DNA from: Aquilaria yunnanensis | Lineage: Eukaryota; Streptophyta; Magnoliopsida; Malvales; Thymelaeaceae | NCBI GenBank assembly: GCA_039654915.1 | Contig: CM077600.1 | Location: 41,896,492-41,960,491, forward strand | Length of the DNA: 64,000 nt | Direction: 5' to 3' | Part shown: one piece after another, positions 1 through 11,645 of the stretch | Numbering within the stretch: position 1 is the first letter of the stretch | How the letters are laid out: each line of letters starts with the position of its first letter | Translations under genes and position numbers: made by a program | Notes under the pieces: generated by a model | Databases searched by the model: none | The model's input: only the letters and a program-made list of their open reading frames with translations | What the model was told of the DNA's origin: nothing

Positions 1-697
1 ACTATGGCAGAAATTATTTGGTGGATTAGCAAAGAAAAATTTCTGACCCGAAACGAAGTCTTTGGAAGACGAAATCTGTTGGATCAAATATTCTCTTCTG
101 GAACTCAGAGATCAGGGATCAAATGGTCCCTTGCAAAAGTCACATTCATTTCTCTCAACCCAAATAATCCAAAGCACAAATACTAGGAAAACCATCCAAT
201 CATAAGGCCATTTAGAGGCAATACTATATTTGAGTGCAAAGTGAGGTTGGTAAGATGAAGGTCTTATATTCAGTAGGTTTTTTTTTTCTTTCTAGTATCG
301 AATCTTAAATTGTAAGATTCTACAAAAAAAGAAAATACTATCCCCGTCCCAAACTTTTTTTTTTATTTTTTATATTATGTCAATTTTTACTTAAATTTCA
401 CTTAAATTTAATTGTATTAATATTTGCTAATTTTGAAAAAAAATTATATTTAAAAACTATAAGTATTGTAGTGTGTGTGTGTATAATTTTTCAACAAATA
501 TTAGTGTAACTAAATTTAAGTCAAGAATTTGGATGAAAGGAATATCATTCATTGACTACATATTGTAATTCATATGTAAACAAATTATATTGGAAGACAA
601 AACAGACAACATCAATATGCAAAAAATATGAGCTTGGTAATGTTAAAGAAATTTTAAGAGCCTCCTGAGGGATAAAACTTTAAAAAAGTTGGGTAAC
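1..697. other. Intergenic AT-rich DNA
   Basis: AT-rich sequence with A/T homopolymers and a short (GT)n tract near 471-481. The one open frame at the very start (4-186) has no recognisable domain, so I do not call a gene. Confidence 0.6.
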
Positions 698-1046
698 TAA
701 TAGCCAATTCGTTTCAACTTTAGCCAATTGACTACAAAATGACTTTTTCTTATTTTTACATCTTTTTTACTTGAAACTAATTTTAATTAAAAGCCAATAT
801 TATGTAGCTACAATAATCAATTAAAAATATAATTTTTATAATCTTACTAATTTTTTATGAATTTTTCTAGTTTCAAGTCTTAAAAAAGAAAAATTCATAA
901 AAATTTAACAACATTCTAAAAATTTACTTTCAAATTGATTATTGCATCTACATAATATTAACTTTCAAATGAAATTAGTTTCACGTAAAAAAGATGAAAA
1001 AGTTAAAAAAAGTCAGTTGACTTTAGACGAAACGAATTGGCCCTAA
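698..1046. mobile_element. Foldback MITE, Tourist/Harbinger-like
   Basis: The element (701-1043) is almost one large imperfect hairpin. The left arm, from GCCAATTCGTTTC, is the reverse complement of the right arm, which ends GAAACGAATTGGCC; the arms are about 170 bp and meet near 875. TAA flanks both sides (698-700 and 1044-1046), which fits the 3-bp target duplication of PIF/Harbinger MITEs. It has no coding capacity. The first bases of the two termini differ (TAG versus GGG), so the superfamily call is an inference. Confidence 0.7.
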
Positions 1047-1925
1047 GATACAAAATGTCGATTGCTGAGCAGTTGAGTTTAACACTGATTTTTAAAAGCG
1101 AGTTATTAGTTATTTTAACCATTTTTTTTTGGAAAATTAAGGCACTTTTTGTCGACTTTTTCATTCTTATTTAGTAAGATTTAAAAATTAACAAAAAATT
1201 AAAAAAAAAATTAGTTATTTTTTAAAAAATATTTTATTTAAATAATTATTAATTAGATAGAGTTTAGATCTTGAAATGAAATTAATTTTAGATAAAAAAT
1301 AACGAAAGTGAAAATAATGGATTACTTAAAATGACTATCAACATCCAAGTCATTAATTTAAGAATGATTTATTGGTCACCGTAAAACCGTATAAAAGATA
1401 GAAAGGGGAGTAGGAAAGGGGAGAAGGTTTTTTTTTTTCTTAATAAAAAAGCAAATAGCTTATGCGATGGAAAGTAAAAATTTTAGCTTGAGTAATTCAA
1501 AGTTTCGTGCAGACATTTAATCTACAGAAATACTTTTAACCCTTATAATTTTAATACTTTTTAAGATTTTGAGTACCAAAAAATAAATTTTAGTTAATTT
1601 TTTTACTCAAACTATGGTTTATTTTTAGCGCAATACCAGATGTGTTGCTGACCTCTTGCAATATTCAATTATCTTAAAAAGAAAAGTTAGGTTGAAAGGT
1701 TGAGATGATCGATGAAAACGTACAAAAATGTGTCCTTCACTACGATTGATAAATCTTATAAAATCCTGGTAATACCTCTGAACAAATATTTCCAAAATCC
1801 TAAATAGATCTTATTATTTGAATGATAGGATTTTAGTATGCTAAGATCCGAATCAGTTTTTAACTAACATCCTTGGCATAGAAGCTATGGAGTATGAACA
1901 GGACATCAAACAAGGGTCAACTCCT
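1047..1925. other. Intergenic AT-rich DNA, no gene seen
   Basis: A/T-rich sequence with poly-T and poly-A runs. I see no coding signature on either strand. It lies upstream of the dehydrogenase gene and may hold distal regulatory DNA. Confidence 0.6.
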
Positions 1926-1951
1926 GTTGACTCGAGTCAACCTCGTCTCAT
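1926..1951. promoter_or_regulatory. Palindromic double W-box, distal copy
   Basis: Bases 1926-1941 form the perfect 16-bp palindrome GTTGACTCGAGTCAAC, followed by CTCGTCTCAT. Each half carries TTGACT, the W-box bound by WRKY transcription factors, with an XhoI-like CTCGAG centre. It lies about 850 bp upstream of the dehydrogenase start codon. An almost identical block occurs at 2254-2279. Regulation by WRKY factors is inferred; the palindrome and its duplication are direct observations. Confidence 0.55.
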
Positions 1952-2253
1952 CCCAAACGAATGAATGTGTGAATTGGTGCCACGTGTAACATCTGCCGTA
2001 TACCGTGTAGTTACTATTCACTGTAGGTACATATATTTTCTTATTTCATTTTAATTTATATAAAAATCTACCATTTGTACATAAATAAAATATTAAAATA
2101 TAATTGATACAAATATCTTAACATAGTTGTTGATGTTATTTCCTTTCCTTTTTTTTGTTTCGCTTTAAGGACAAAATTCAATTGATAAAGACTCAGAAAT
2201 TATTGTATTTTTTTTTATTATTCTTATCACTTTTTTTTATTATTCTTATTATT

Positions 2254-2279
2254 GTTGACTCGAGTCAACCTCGTCTCAT
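2254..2279. promoter_or_regulatory. Palindromic double W-box, proximal copy
   Basis: Second copy of the block at 1926-1951, identical over 26 bp and similar for several bases beyond. It lies about 520 bp upstream of the ATG at 2778. The two copies are 328 bp apart in the same orientation. The sequence between them is ordinary AT-rich DNA, so the pair may be a duplicated promoter module or the flanks of an old insertion. Confidence 0.55.
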
Positions 2280-2660
2280 TTCAAACTGGAACTTATAGCT
2301 ACCCCGGTAAACAAAATTTTTCATAAATTGGGTGCAAATGTGTAATATCTATCAAAATATATTAAATTTATAATATGCGTTATTTATACTAAGGAAATTT
2401 TAATAAAAATAATTAAAAAATATTTTAAAAACTTATTTATATAAATTTAAGTGTGTGTATAGCATGTGTTTAAAAAGTTATATATATTTACAAATTTTTC
2501 ACCAGACGGGTGGTATTTGGCCCGATTTGTTTGCCTTCGTCGTGGCAATTCAATTCTGGCACCAGATTTGATCCTTGCCCCGAACCCGAACCTGTTTCCG
2601 TAGATTTTAAGTATAACTGGTTTTGTCTGGAAATACACCCACGTACGTACGTTCGTAGCC

Positions 2661-2777
2661 ATATATTTCCCACATGTCATGTCGTTGTGCATCGGTGTAT
2701 CTAGCCCTCTTGCTATACACCTGTATCATCGGATGCAAATTGCTCTCGCTGAGTCCAGTTGAATTTGGCTGGTGCCT
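2661..2777 (+). promoter_or_regulatory. Core promoter and 5' leader of the dehydrogenase gene
   Basis: A TATATTT motif near 2662-2668 lies about 110 bp before the start codon and could be the TATA box. An ACGTACGTACGT run (about 2641-2652) just upstream contains ACGT cores of the kind bound by bZIP factors. The transcription start is not determined. Confidence 0.35.
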
Positions 2778-4888
2778 ATGGCTGAGCACTTAGAACCCTG
2801 GTGCGACCTCAGAGGGAAGGTGGTACTGGTGACCGGCGCCTCCTCCGGTCTGGGTCGCGATTTCTGTCTCGACTTGGCCAAAGCTGGCTGCCGAATAATC
2901 GCCGCCGCTCGCCGCGTCGATCTCCTCAATTCCCTTTGTGATGAGATCAATGCAACCGATTCCTCCGCTCCACGAGCAGTCGCCGTGGCGCTCGACGTTT
3001 CCGCCGACGGACTCCTCATCCAGAAGGCCGTGCAGAGGGCTTGGGATGCGTTCGGGAGGATCGATGCTCTCGTCAACAACGCCGGCGTTAGAGGTAACTT
3101 TTAAGATTTCACTCTATTTAAGACGTTGGAAAATAGGGTTGCTGAGCGAGGATTACTGAACTTGTGATTAGATTAGTGACGATCTTTCTGAACTGAACTA
3201 CTGATATTGTTTTGTGATCAAGATTCATGTTGGATCATTAGGCATATAAAAGTAATTGATTATTGCCTTGCAGGCAGTGTGAAGAGTCCATTAGAGTTAT
3301 CGGAAGAGGAGTGGAATCGGGTTTTCAAGACCAACGCAACAGGATCATGGTTGGTGTCTAAGTATGTTTGTACGCTTATGCGTGACAATAAACTTGGAGG
3401 ATCAGTCATCAATATCTCTTCCATTGCCGGCCTTTCTCGCGGGTACTTACCTGGGGCCATTGCATATTCTGCGTCAAAAGCTGCCTTGAACACCATGACA
3501 AAGGTACTTATGAACTATAATGCCATGGATTGTTTTGTCTGAGGAAGAAAACTGATGTGGTAGATCGCACATGAAAATCTATGAACCCATTTGTAAACAC
3601 TCAAGAGGATGCTCACTTTTGCACGCACTTTCAAGAAAAGTGTAAGGGTGACAGCTAATGGGTTTACATTCATGCTTCATTTTCAAATGGCTTAGCAAGA
3701 GGTATGGCTTTACATTTGAATCAGATAGGAGGGTAAGGGATAGAGAAGGAAGTTGGCCTGCATGACCTATATGCATGTGTGAGTGGTTTTTGTATGAATT
3801 TTGAAAAATATTATTCAGAAAGTGAAAAACATTGACCGGATGATTTGAGGTAGGCCAAGGGACTAATTGAGGACTTAGTTGTATGCACCTTTTCTTCTAC
3901 ATCTGCTGCCATTTGGAGGTGTATATAGAAGGGTGGTAGGTATAAAGTCTGGGTAGAAAAATTAAGGAACAAACCTTCCAAGAAGAAGACTGAAAGATTG
4001 ACCACATAGGACCCAAATGTGCTGCAAGGGGAAGACCAGTGTTCTCAAAAAAATGTTGAAAATTCAGGAATAATTGGTAACATAACTTGAAACAAAGTGC
4101 TGAATTATGGGAATCGGTCCATGGCTGCGTTCAGAAGAAGGAAAGGCCATTTTTCACTTCTCATAGAAAAGACTAGAGGAGCATGTTTACTTGGTTGCTT
4201 TTGGATGGAATTGTAACTCATTGTAGTTCAGGTAGTTACAGTTGCAATTGAAAGCAGCAAGTTTCTAGCGTGCAGTTTCATTTTTGCTAGAAGAGAAACA
4301 TTTCTTTGAGTTTTAATGAATCACTAACGTTTGTTCTTTCACTTGCCACTTGATCAACTTGGATTTGGGAAATCAGCTGCTGTCTTTCATGTTTTTTTTT
4401 TCATGTGTGCGCTTCTCCATCTCTGAATAAAAGATTATGGGTCCTCTGAAATTTGAATTCTTATTGCTTGATGATATTAGTATTCTCTTTTTCAAATAAA
4501 TTGTGGCCCTCACTTATAGTCTTCAATCATGCACATTAACTTTTGCTATTCTACATGCCTCTTGCCTGGGTAATGATAATTGAAGAAATACATGATGAAA
4601 CGTGCACAGGTCATGGCCAGTGAATTGGGGGTGTACAACATCCGAGTGAACTCCATTTCACCTGGCATCTTCAAGTCTGAGATCACAGAGTGGCTCATGC
4701 AGAGAGATTGGCTGAGTAAGGTGGCTATGAAAACAGTCCCCTTGAGATCCTACGGAACCGTTGATCCAGCATTGACTTCAGTTGTCCGGTATCTGATTCA
4801 TGATTCTTCAGCTTATGTGACGGGCAACATATTCATTGTTGACTCAGGGGCTACGCTTCCAGGTGTTCCCATCTTCTCTTCCCTATGA
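2778..4888 (+). CDS. Classical short-chain dehydrogenase/reductase, 3 exons
   Basis: NAD(P)-dependent oxidoreductase of the classical SDR family; the substrate is unknown, and the closest remembered relatives are plant FabG-like 3-oxoacyl reductase proteins. Exons are 2778-3093, 3274-3503 and 4610-4888, with GT-AG introns of 180 and 1106 bp; joined they give 274 aa. The start is the ATG before AEHLEPW; a GTG two codons upstream is not needed. Visible motifs: the Rossmann glycine motif TGASSGLG (19-26), NNAG (100-103), catalytic Asn126, Ser in NISS (154/155), Tyr170 and Lys174 in YSASK, and the SPG turn (199-201). All catalytic residues are present, so the enzyme looks functional. The C-terminus is FSSL; Ser-Ser-Leu resembles a minor plant PTS1, so a peroxisomal location is possible but inferred. 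The open frame starting inside intron 2 (4580) only shadows exon 3. Confidence 0.93.
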
Positions 4889-5480
4889 GGATCATATCGA
4901 GTCTTTTCTGCTGTAACGACTTGGTTCTTAGGCATCTGAAGTATCGAGACTGGGCTGTCTGGTGGCCTAGATTATTCTTTCTAGAATTTTGAGAAAAAAA
5001 AATTAGAAATAAAAAACTTTTAGGAAAAGCAAAATAAAAAAGAAAGTGTTATAGTGAAAATGTTATGCATTTGTTTTTCCAGAAAAAAAAAAAACAAAAA
5101 GATAACTTTCAAATGGTACTTAAGAAGCCTGCCAAACGGAATCATTCTCTCATATTTGCGTGCAAAATAAATTATCAAACTTTAGTGCTGGTGCACCTAG
5201 GGGCAAGAATTAACGTGCATAATGTGCTCGAGTCACTATAATTTAAGGGAGCATCAAACACTTGACTCTAATACTAATAATTGCTATTAACAATACAGAA
5301 ACACCATGCAGAAGGCCGAAATAGTCTTTCAAAAGTGCTTTGCCCTTTATTTGGGTCGATGAAGTAAGTCTGCTGGCTTGCTGGAAAGGGCAACAGGAAC
5401 GTTAGAGACATTTTCTCTGGTCTAAGATTAGAGGGGTAAACGAGTCGGACTTTTGTCGGATGACTCAATCTCGAACTTAA
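4889..5480. other. 3' flank of the dehydrogenase gene
   Basis: Probable 3' UTR followed by A-rich intergenic sequence (about 4990-5110). No other gene is evident. Confidence 0.5.
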
Positions 5481-5945
5481 TTTGAGTGAGCCTATCAAGC
5501 TAAAACTTTATTTGAGACTTTTCAGCGAGCCTATCAAGCTCAGTCTTGAGCCAAAAAAGGTCTGATATCTAAGCAAGCCGAGCTCAAGCTTGGTGCTACA
5601 AAGCCTGTGAGCCTATGAAGCCTGATGCGACCTATGAAAATAAGTTATATTACACTACCCCTAAAGTTAAACCAAGAGTACATATACGCCTAAAGTTTTA
5701 AACTTTCAGTTACTCCCTTAAAAGATGACCATTATATATGAAAATTATAACAATTTACCTCCTAAAATTAGTTAATACTTACATACAAGCCCTAAGCTTT
5801 GAAAAGTTACAATTAACTTTTGATTTTATGAAGCCTATTGAGATATTAAAAGAACTCAAGCCTGAATTGCGGTACATTTCTTATCAAAGTTCGAGTTCAG
5901 ATAATATTATTAACTTATCAAGCCGAATCTGAGCCCAGTGGGCTA
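5481..5945. repeat. Degenerate repeat with GAGCCTATCAAGCT motifs
   Basis: The phrase GAGCCTATCAAGCT occurs at about 5490 and 5527. Related words (AAGCCGAGCTCAAGCTTGG, TATCAAGCCGAATCTGAGCC) occur further on. This composition recalls non-autonomous hAT-type repeats of eudicots, but I could not define termini or a target duplication, so the class is a guess. Confidence 0.35.
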
Positions 5946-5956
5946 GGACCTAGCCT

Positions 5957-7095
5957 GGCTCATTGATAGCCCTATCTGAGATTTCAAATCCATCGGCCCG
6001 ACATGAAAAATAATTAATGAAGATGAAATCCATCGGCCAAGCGAATCAGCACTATCAGCAGTATGTTTTTGTCCCCCCTCAGGGTTCATATATCCTTTTG
6101 AACTTGGAAGTTCGTTCAGCGCGAAGAAAGATATATCCAAGGGTATTGAATTAGGCAAACTTTTTATAAACCGCCTCAAATATTAAAACCAAAATACATC
6201 AGTTAATTCTACATCTCACATCCTTTGACAACGCTAATGAATACTTCAGGAATCGTTTACTACGCAGAAGACTCACAACCTCCCTCCAAGAATTCAACGT
6301 TGAAAATCAGCATGGTTACTAAGATCTGTTGGGTAAAGAAGATCTTTCCCGTTCCAGCCTTCGCCTTTCTCGCTATTACACCAAGCAGAAGCATCAGGCA
6401 ACAAGAAGATTGAGGTGGAAACCACAACTAACTGAAGGAAAAGAGAGAGACAACATTTGCTAACCATTGCAGGATTTGCAAAAGAGGGAATGTATGATGC
6501 ACCTAGTAACTATGTTCTAAAGCAGAACTCATGACCTTTGACAATAAATCAATCAAAACATTAGCTTCTTTGTCAGTAAGTTGAAGTGGGGCAACTTTGC
6601 CCAGAGACCTTACCCTTTCATCACAGAACTAAAGCCCCAACAAAAGAGCCAACTCTTTGATCGTAGCAGCATAAGTTTGACACCCACAACCAGCTTGGCT
6701 AAAGTTTACAATTATTCAACTAGCTGGTAGCTCCGAACTACAAAATTAATCTAGTTTGAGCAGTTGAAGGGTGCATCTACTTCTAATTCTAAGCATCACA
6801 AGAAATGCATGTTCTTGTACAAAAATTGGAAAGTACTATTTTATCCCATGATAAACACGAAGCAAACTCATATACAAGTGGTGAGAAGATCATACAAGCA
6901 CCAACTCACCAAAACCAAAATAGAGTGCAGACTTCAACTCTAGATGAGCAGCATCCATTTGACAGAATATGTTGTTACAAATAACACAACATGGACAACA
7001 TCAGCATCCCAAGCACCTGTCGAAACTAATAGCCCGATTGCTCATAGTTATACTGTGTTTTTATAAATGGAATTTTTGGGAGGACCATCATGAAT
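5957..7095. repeat. Segmental duplication, copy A
   Basis: This 1.14 kb block matches 16959-18126 in direct orientation, about 11.0 kb away, with only scattered single-base changes by eye. There are two indels: copy B has about 2 extra bases near 17323 and about 28 extra bases near 17948. Homology starts at GGCTCATTGATAGCCC and ends at AGGACCATCATGAAT, and the flanks are unrelated. On the - strand both copies hold the same open stretches: MRRFIKSLPNS near the left end (6179 down) and a frame ending DLLSKVMSSALEHSY near 6516. I do not recognise either. The high identity suggests a recent duplication. Confidence 0.85.
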
Positions 7096-7291
7096 TGGAT
7101 ATTGCAATGTATTATGGATTTTCATATTTAATAAACTATTTTTCTATATTGGTTCAACTATCATTTTAACATTTATTTATTTTTTTATTTTTTTACGTGT
7201 AAAAACTAAAAGATAAAAATAAAAATAATGTAATTTTTTTCTTTTTCTCAATTTTATTCTAAAACTCAAACGTTTCATCTATCTATCTACA
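7096..7291. other. AT-rich spacer
   Basis: Short AT-rich segment between duplicated block A and the next MITE. No gene is seen. Confidence 0.5.
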
Positions 7292-7750
7292 GGAAAAAAA
7301 TATCGAAATCCTTTAAGGTTTCGTCTAACCTACACACTACTTCCTTTATTTTCAAAAGCCTACATTTAACCCCATTTTTTATTTCCATTGTTTGACAATG
7401 ATTTCTAAACCTTAATTTAAACTGTTTGGTAAATATGTTTTGGCAATTTTAAAATTTTTGATATTTTTTCATAGTTAGCTAACATTTAAAAAATAATGAT
7501 TTTCATTTACAAAGAGAAAAATGTAATTAAAAAAATAAAAATTGATAATTTAAAATATCTATTAATTGCAAAATCAAAAATATTGGACAGATTAAAATTA
7601 CTAAAAAATAACTAACGTATAGCTTAAATTAGGATTTTAGAAGTTGTTTTTTAATAGTCTAAAAGAAAAATGGGGCAAAGTGTAGATTTTTAAAAATAAA
7701 TATGGTAAAGTATAGGTTAGGTTATATTGAGGGGGTTATCGTAAATTTCT
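7292..7750. mobile_element. MITE with long imperfect terminal inverted repeats
   Basis: The left end reads GGAAAAAAATATCGAAATCC followed by CTACACACTAC...; the right end read backwards gives AAGAAATTTACGATAACCCC followed by a matching CTATACTTTACC segment. The arms stay alignable for about 80-100 bp and the middle is AT-rich. The terminal theme (GGAAA..., CCCCCT, then AGGTTT) resembles the three Mutator-like elements at 34.5, 39.9 and 57.4 kb. No clear target duplication was found. Confidence 0.55.
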
Positions 7751-8708
7751 TATTATACGTGTTGTATATCGTTTTCTTATGCAATTAAAGTTGGATTAAT
7801 TCATACTGGCGCCAGAACTAAAAAGTTGTATTACAAAATTAATTATACAAATATAAAGCAAAGTATTTGTTGAAATACAAAAATTCTTCAAAAGTAATCT
7901 TATAAGTATATGATTTAGTAATTAAAGTAAAATTTATGTATCAGCCACCTAAATGTAAAACGTGTAATAATTACATAATACAACATTTTATAGAATTTAC
8001 CTTCATAACAAATTATTAGAAGTGTTCAAAGGTTGGGTATAACTAAATTTGAATAAGACAGCTAGTCCACCTTATGAATGAATTTGCACATTTTAATACC
8101 CAACTTGATCTGAATATCCAAAAACTTGCATAAAAAACTAAACCATATAGGATGTGGTTTGGATCTATTAAGTATGTCCGGGTTTTCATATTGTCATGTA
8201 AACAACCGAATTTCTATCCAAAACACAATCGTAAACAACTAACACCATACAATAACATTAAAATGCAATTTAAAAAAAAAAAACAAAAACAAAACAAAAA
8301 AGCCTCAATCTAAATAAAACCCATCGCTTGAACGAATCGGTCATGAATGTGATAAGCTTTTTCTGATTCTTATAGAGATTACAGTAGATTCGAGCAAAGG
8401 CAGGGATCATTGTTGTGGTGAGCGAATAATGATAAACTTTGGGAGCATGTGCTGGATGAGATGAGATGCACCATAATCAAACTTATTTTATTCAACTATA
8501 CGTTATTGCACATTTTGTATATTCAATTTGTTTAATTACCATTTTTTCTGCCTCCGTGCATTGCATTTATAGGGCGTTTATGTCTAAGTTTTGAGGACCG
8601 TCTGGGGCTGCCAAAACCAAGGGCGAGTTCATTTGCCTTTAAATGGATTTAATGAAGGCATATTACTGTATTGGTGGCCGGGTTTTGTGCGGGTCATAGA
8701 GTACAGGG
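7751..8708. other. Intergenic AT-rich DNA, no gene seen
   Basis: AT-rich DNA with a long A/C-rich run at 8273-8300. No coding region or RNA gene is recognised. Confidence 0.5.
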
Positions 8709-9023
8709 TTGGACAATTTTCTAAATGCCCATAATATTAGCCAAAATTACACCTTCTGCCATCTCTTTCACTTCACTGGCAGAGCAACTAGTGGAATCGA
8801 ATTTCTTGGAGGCCATCCCGGTCACCTGATAGATCCATTCATAGGCCATCTAAGAAACCAAACAACTGTCCGCCGCACTTCGATCCACGCTCCCGAGCTG
8901 CGTCCGCCATTTGCCACATCTGATCCACGCTCCCAAGCTGTGTCCGCCGTCCGCTCCACACTCCTAAGCTATTCCTCCGTGTCAGATTTGATTTTCCATC
9001 AGCATTTTAAGCTTAATTGGTGA
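8709..9023 (+). other. Open frame with no recognisable domain
   Basis: A 104-codon open stretch that is more GC-rich than its surroundings. Part of it comes from an imperfect tandem repeat of about 40 bp (units near 8880-8918 and 8919-8962, sharing GATCCACGCTCC and AGCTG.GTCCGCC). No domain, signal peptide or splice structure is evident. It may be a transposon interior or a gene remnant, and I do not call a gene. Confidence 0.25.
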
Positions 9024-10874
9024 GCGAACCCTCAGATCTAGTTGTTCATTATTGGCTTCTCACCAGTAATCCGCCTCTGTCCTGATCATCGTCGGTCATG
9101 TCCACCTAATTAGAGCATGGATCACGATCTGAGTGGATTCGGTGCAAAATGAACCCAATTGTGGTTGCTTCTGCTACTTGTCGTCGAGAGATGATAGAAA
9201 ATGCACAATGGCATAAGTGTGTAAATAACACCAAAATAAGGCCCATTTTCGTAACAAATCTCATAGGTCCTTTCAACCTGCTACCAACCCAATTTTGACT
9301 CTAAAAAAATGAGCCCGCATTAATTCAATTAAAGAGAAACAAACAGGCTAGAATAGTGTGATTCCAGTTTTGCCCCTACATCTCTCCATGTGCTGCTGGC
9401 CTTTTTTTTTTTTTTCGCTTGTTCCAACTTATGGTTAAACCCCTCTTTTGGTCCCTAAATGTATCACTTTTGCCATAATGCTCCCCAACTTTTGCTTTCT
9501 GACGTCATCTTTTGGTATTTACTATGGTTAATAAAAGCATGTCATTTATTTTATTTTGGCTATGGTTTTGATTGATTCGGCTTTAATTAATTTTTTTATT
9601 TTTTTTATCTTTATTAAGTGAATGGTTAAATTGTAAATTTATTACCATAAATTAAGCATAGTTTTGTGTTTCAATAATATTATTTTGTTACTTATGATTG
9701 CATTTTGCAGTATGAATTGTTCTCTATGGTTTAATAAACTAATTTTCTCCATAATTGCTAAAATTAAAAGTAAATTTTCCTAAATAAATTTCTCATTGAT
9801 ATTAAAAATGAGAATTTAATTTAATAAAAGAGGAAAAAATTTTAGTGAACTATGTTTAATGAAAAAATTATACATGATTTCAAAATACATATGATGTTAT
9901 GTTTCAATTTACCTAAATTTAGTTATTGTTTAAGTTAGTTCGGCTTTAATCAATTTTTTCATATTTTTTAATTATTTATTATTTAAATTTTTTATACTGA
10001 ATTTGTTGTAAAAAATACATGCGACATCATGCAGGCTAACATACCTCATATTTTTACTATACTTGTACGGGTTGGTTCAGGCTGGATGGGCCTTATAAGC
10101 CAATACTAAACTCAATTTGACCAGCATTTACATGAAGAATCCATTTACATCAGTTATCAGTGACCGCAAGTGAGTCAAAAATTTCACTCGTGCCCACAAC
10201 TCTCGAGTAATTCGTACTCACGGTTTAAATTATGTTTCTTTTTTAATTTTATAAAAACAAAACATGAAACATGTATATAAAGCTATTATCCACATACAAT
10301 ACAAAAAAATCATAACTTGCATACAAGAAAATATTTGATGAGAATTAGTATAAAATATTAATTAAATATAGGTGTTCCATTCCATTATAATTAATAAATA
10401 GAAAAATCACATAGGTGGATTTCTTGAATAGGCCGGGTAAATTTATCCATAATAGATACCTTTTACCCGCCACCCACTAGATGAATATAATTTGCTACCT
10501 ATATCCACTCCATCACAACTATTTTTACTAGTTTATCGCTCATTGTGGATGAATATTTGCAAGTTACAGATTTTACCTGCCCGATTATTATCCCTAAGTG
10601 AGTTGAATGAACAGCCCTGGAAATTATATGATAAAATCCACTTACACTTTTTCGTTCTCACATAACTTTATCCGGCTTTGATGTATATAATTTTCATTTA
10701 TACAAGTCTATTCCTCCTAATCTGCACTGAAGTTTCACATAACTTTTCGTACGTTTAATAATTAAAAGAAATTAGTTCGTTGTCCATATGCAACATGCGT
10801 GAGACGTTATGCATAGTTTTTCAACTCAACCTTAATTCTGACCTAAACACTTTTCATGTCCTACAAAAATCTTA
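9024..10874. other. Intergenic AT-rich DNA
   Basis: About 1.8 kb of AT-rich DNA. The phrase TTCGGCTTTAAT occurs twice (near 9578 and 9938) before similar T-rich tracts, which suggests decayed repeats. No gene is seen on either strand. Confidence 0.5.
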
Positions 10875-11300
10875 GGAAAATTTCAAAAAATTCTTAGGTT
10901 TGGCCTATCTATGTTTAATATCTTTTAGTTTTGAAAACTTAAACTTTAATTTCATATTTTTTTATGTTGTTAGCATAAAGTTCTGGAATTCTAATTTAAA
11001 CTATCTAATAACTATATTAAAGTAATTCTAAGTTATTTTTTTTATTGTTAACTAACATTTAGAAAATATTATTTTGTATTTATAGATAGAAAAATTAATG
11101 ATTTAAAATATCTATTAAAAGTAAAAGAAATGAGAGTGATTAAAATTACAGTAAAATGGCTAGCGTACATTTTAAATTAGGATTTCAAAAATTATATTCG
11201 GACAATACAAAAGAAATAAGGGTAAAGTATACATATTTTTGAAAGTAAGGTGGGAAAGTGTAAGCTAGCCAAACCACATGGGAGTCTTTGTAATTTTTAT
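10875..11300. mobile_element. MITE with imperfect terminal inverted repeats
   Basis: The left terminus GGAAAATTTCAAAAAATTC followed by TTAGGTTTGGCCTA pairs with the right terminus, which reads TGGTTTGGCTAGC then ACACTTTCCCACC on the opposite strand. It has the same general plan as the MITE at 7292-7750. It is non-coding and no target duplication was identified. Confidence 0.5.
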
Positions 11301-11645
11301 GAAAATTTTATGAGCATCTGAATGTTATATACTTGCCACATTATTAAAATGGTTGAAATATTTAAGTTTAACACAATAGTTAAGAAAGAGAAAAAAGTTT
11401 GTATAAGGTTTTCACTATTACCCTTAATCTTTTTAAGTAAACTAAGAAAGATGGCAGAATTAATAAATATTAAAATAATAGTTTGAAAAATAATATGATA
11501 AAATAGTTTAATAAATATGAAAATGTTGCAGAAAATTGAGATGTCCAAATATATGCTACAAATAGTTTGGGACGTGAGAGTGTTTTTTTTCTTAGTTTAC
11601 ACAATCAACAAATATTAGTCTAAAATATTACTGAAAGTGATTGAC

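Noticed and set aside
2607..3079. - strand frames over the dehydrogenase first exon
   Set aside because: They are shadows of the + strand SDR exon, with no domain of their own.
8679..8697. Similarity of GGCCGGGTTTTGTGCGGG to the exon sequence at 18547-18563
   Set aside because: It is too short, and the surrounding bases do not match. Treated as coincidence.
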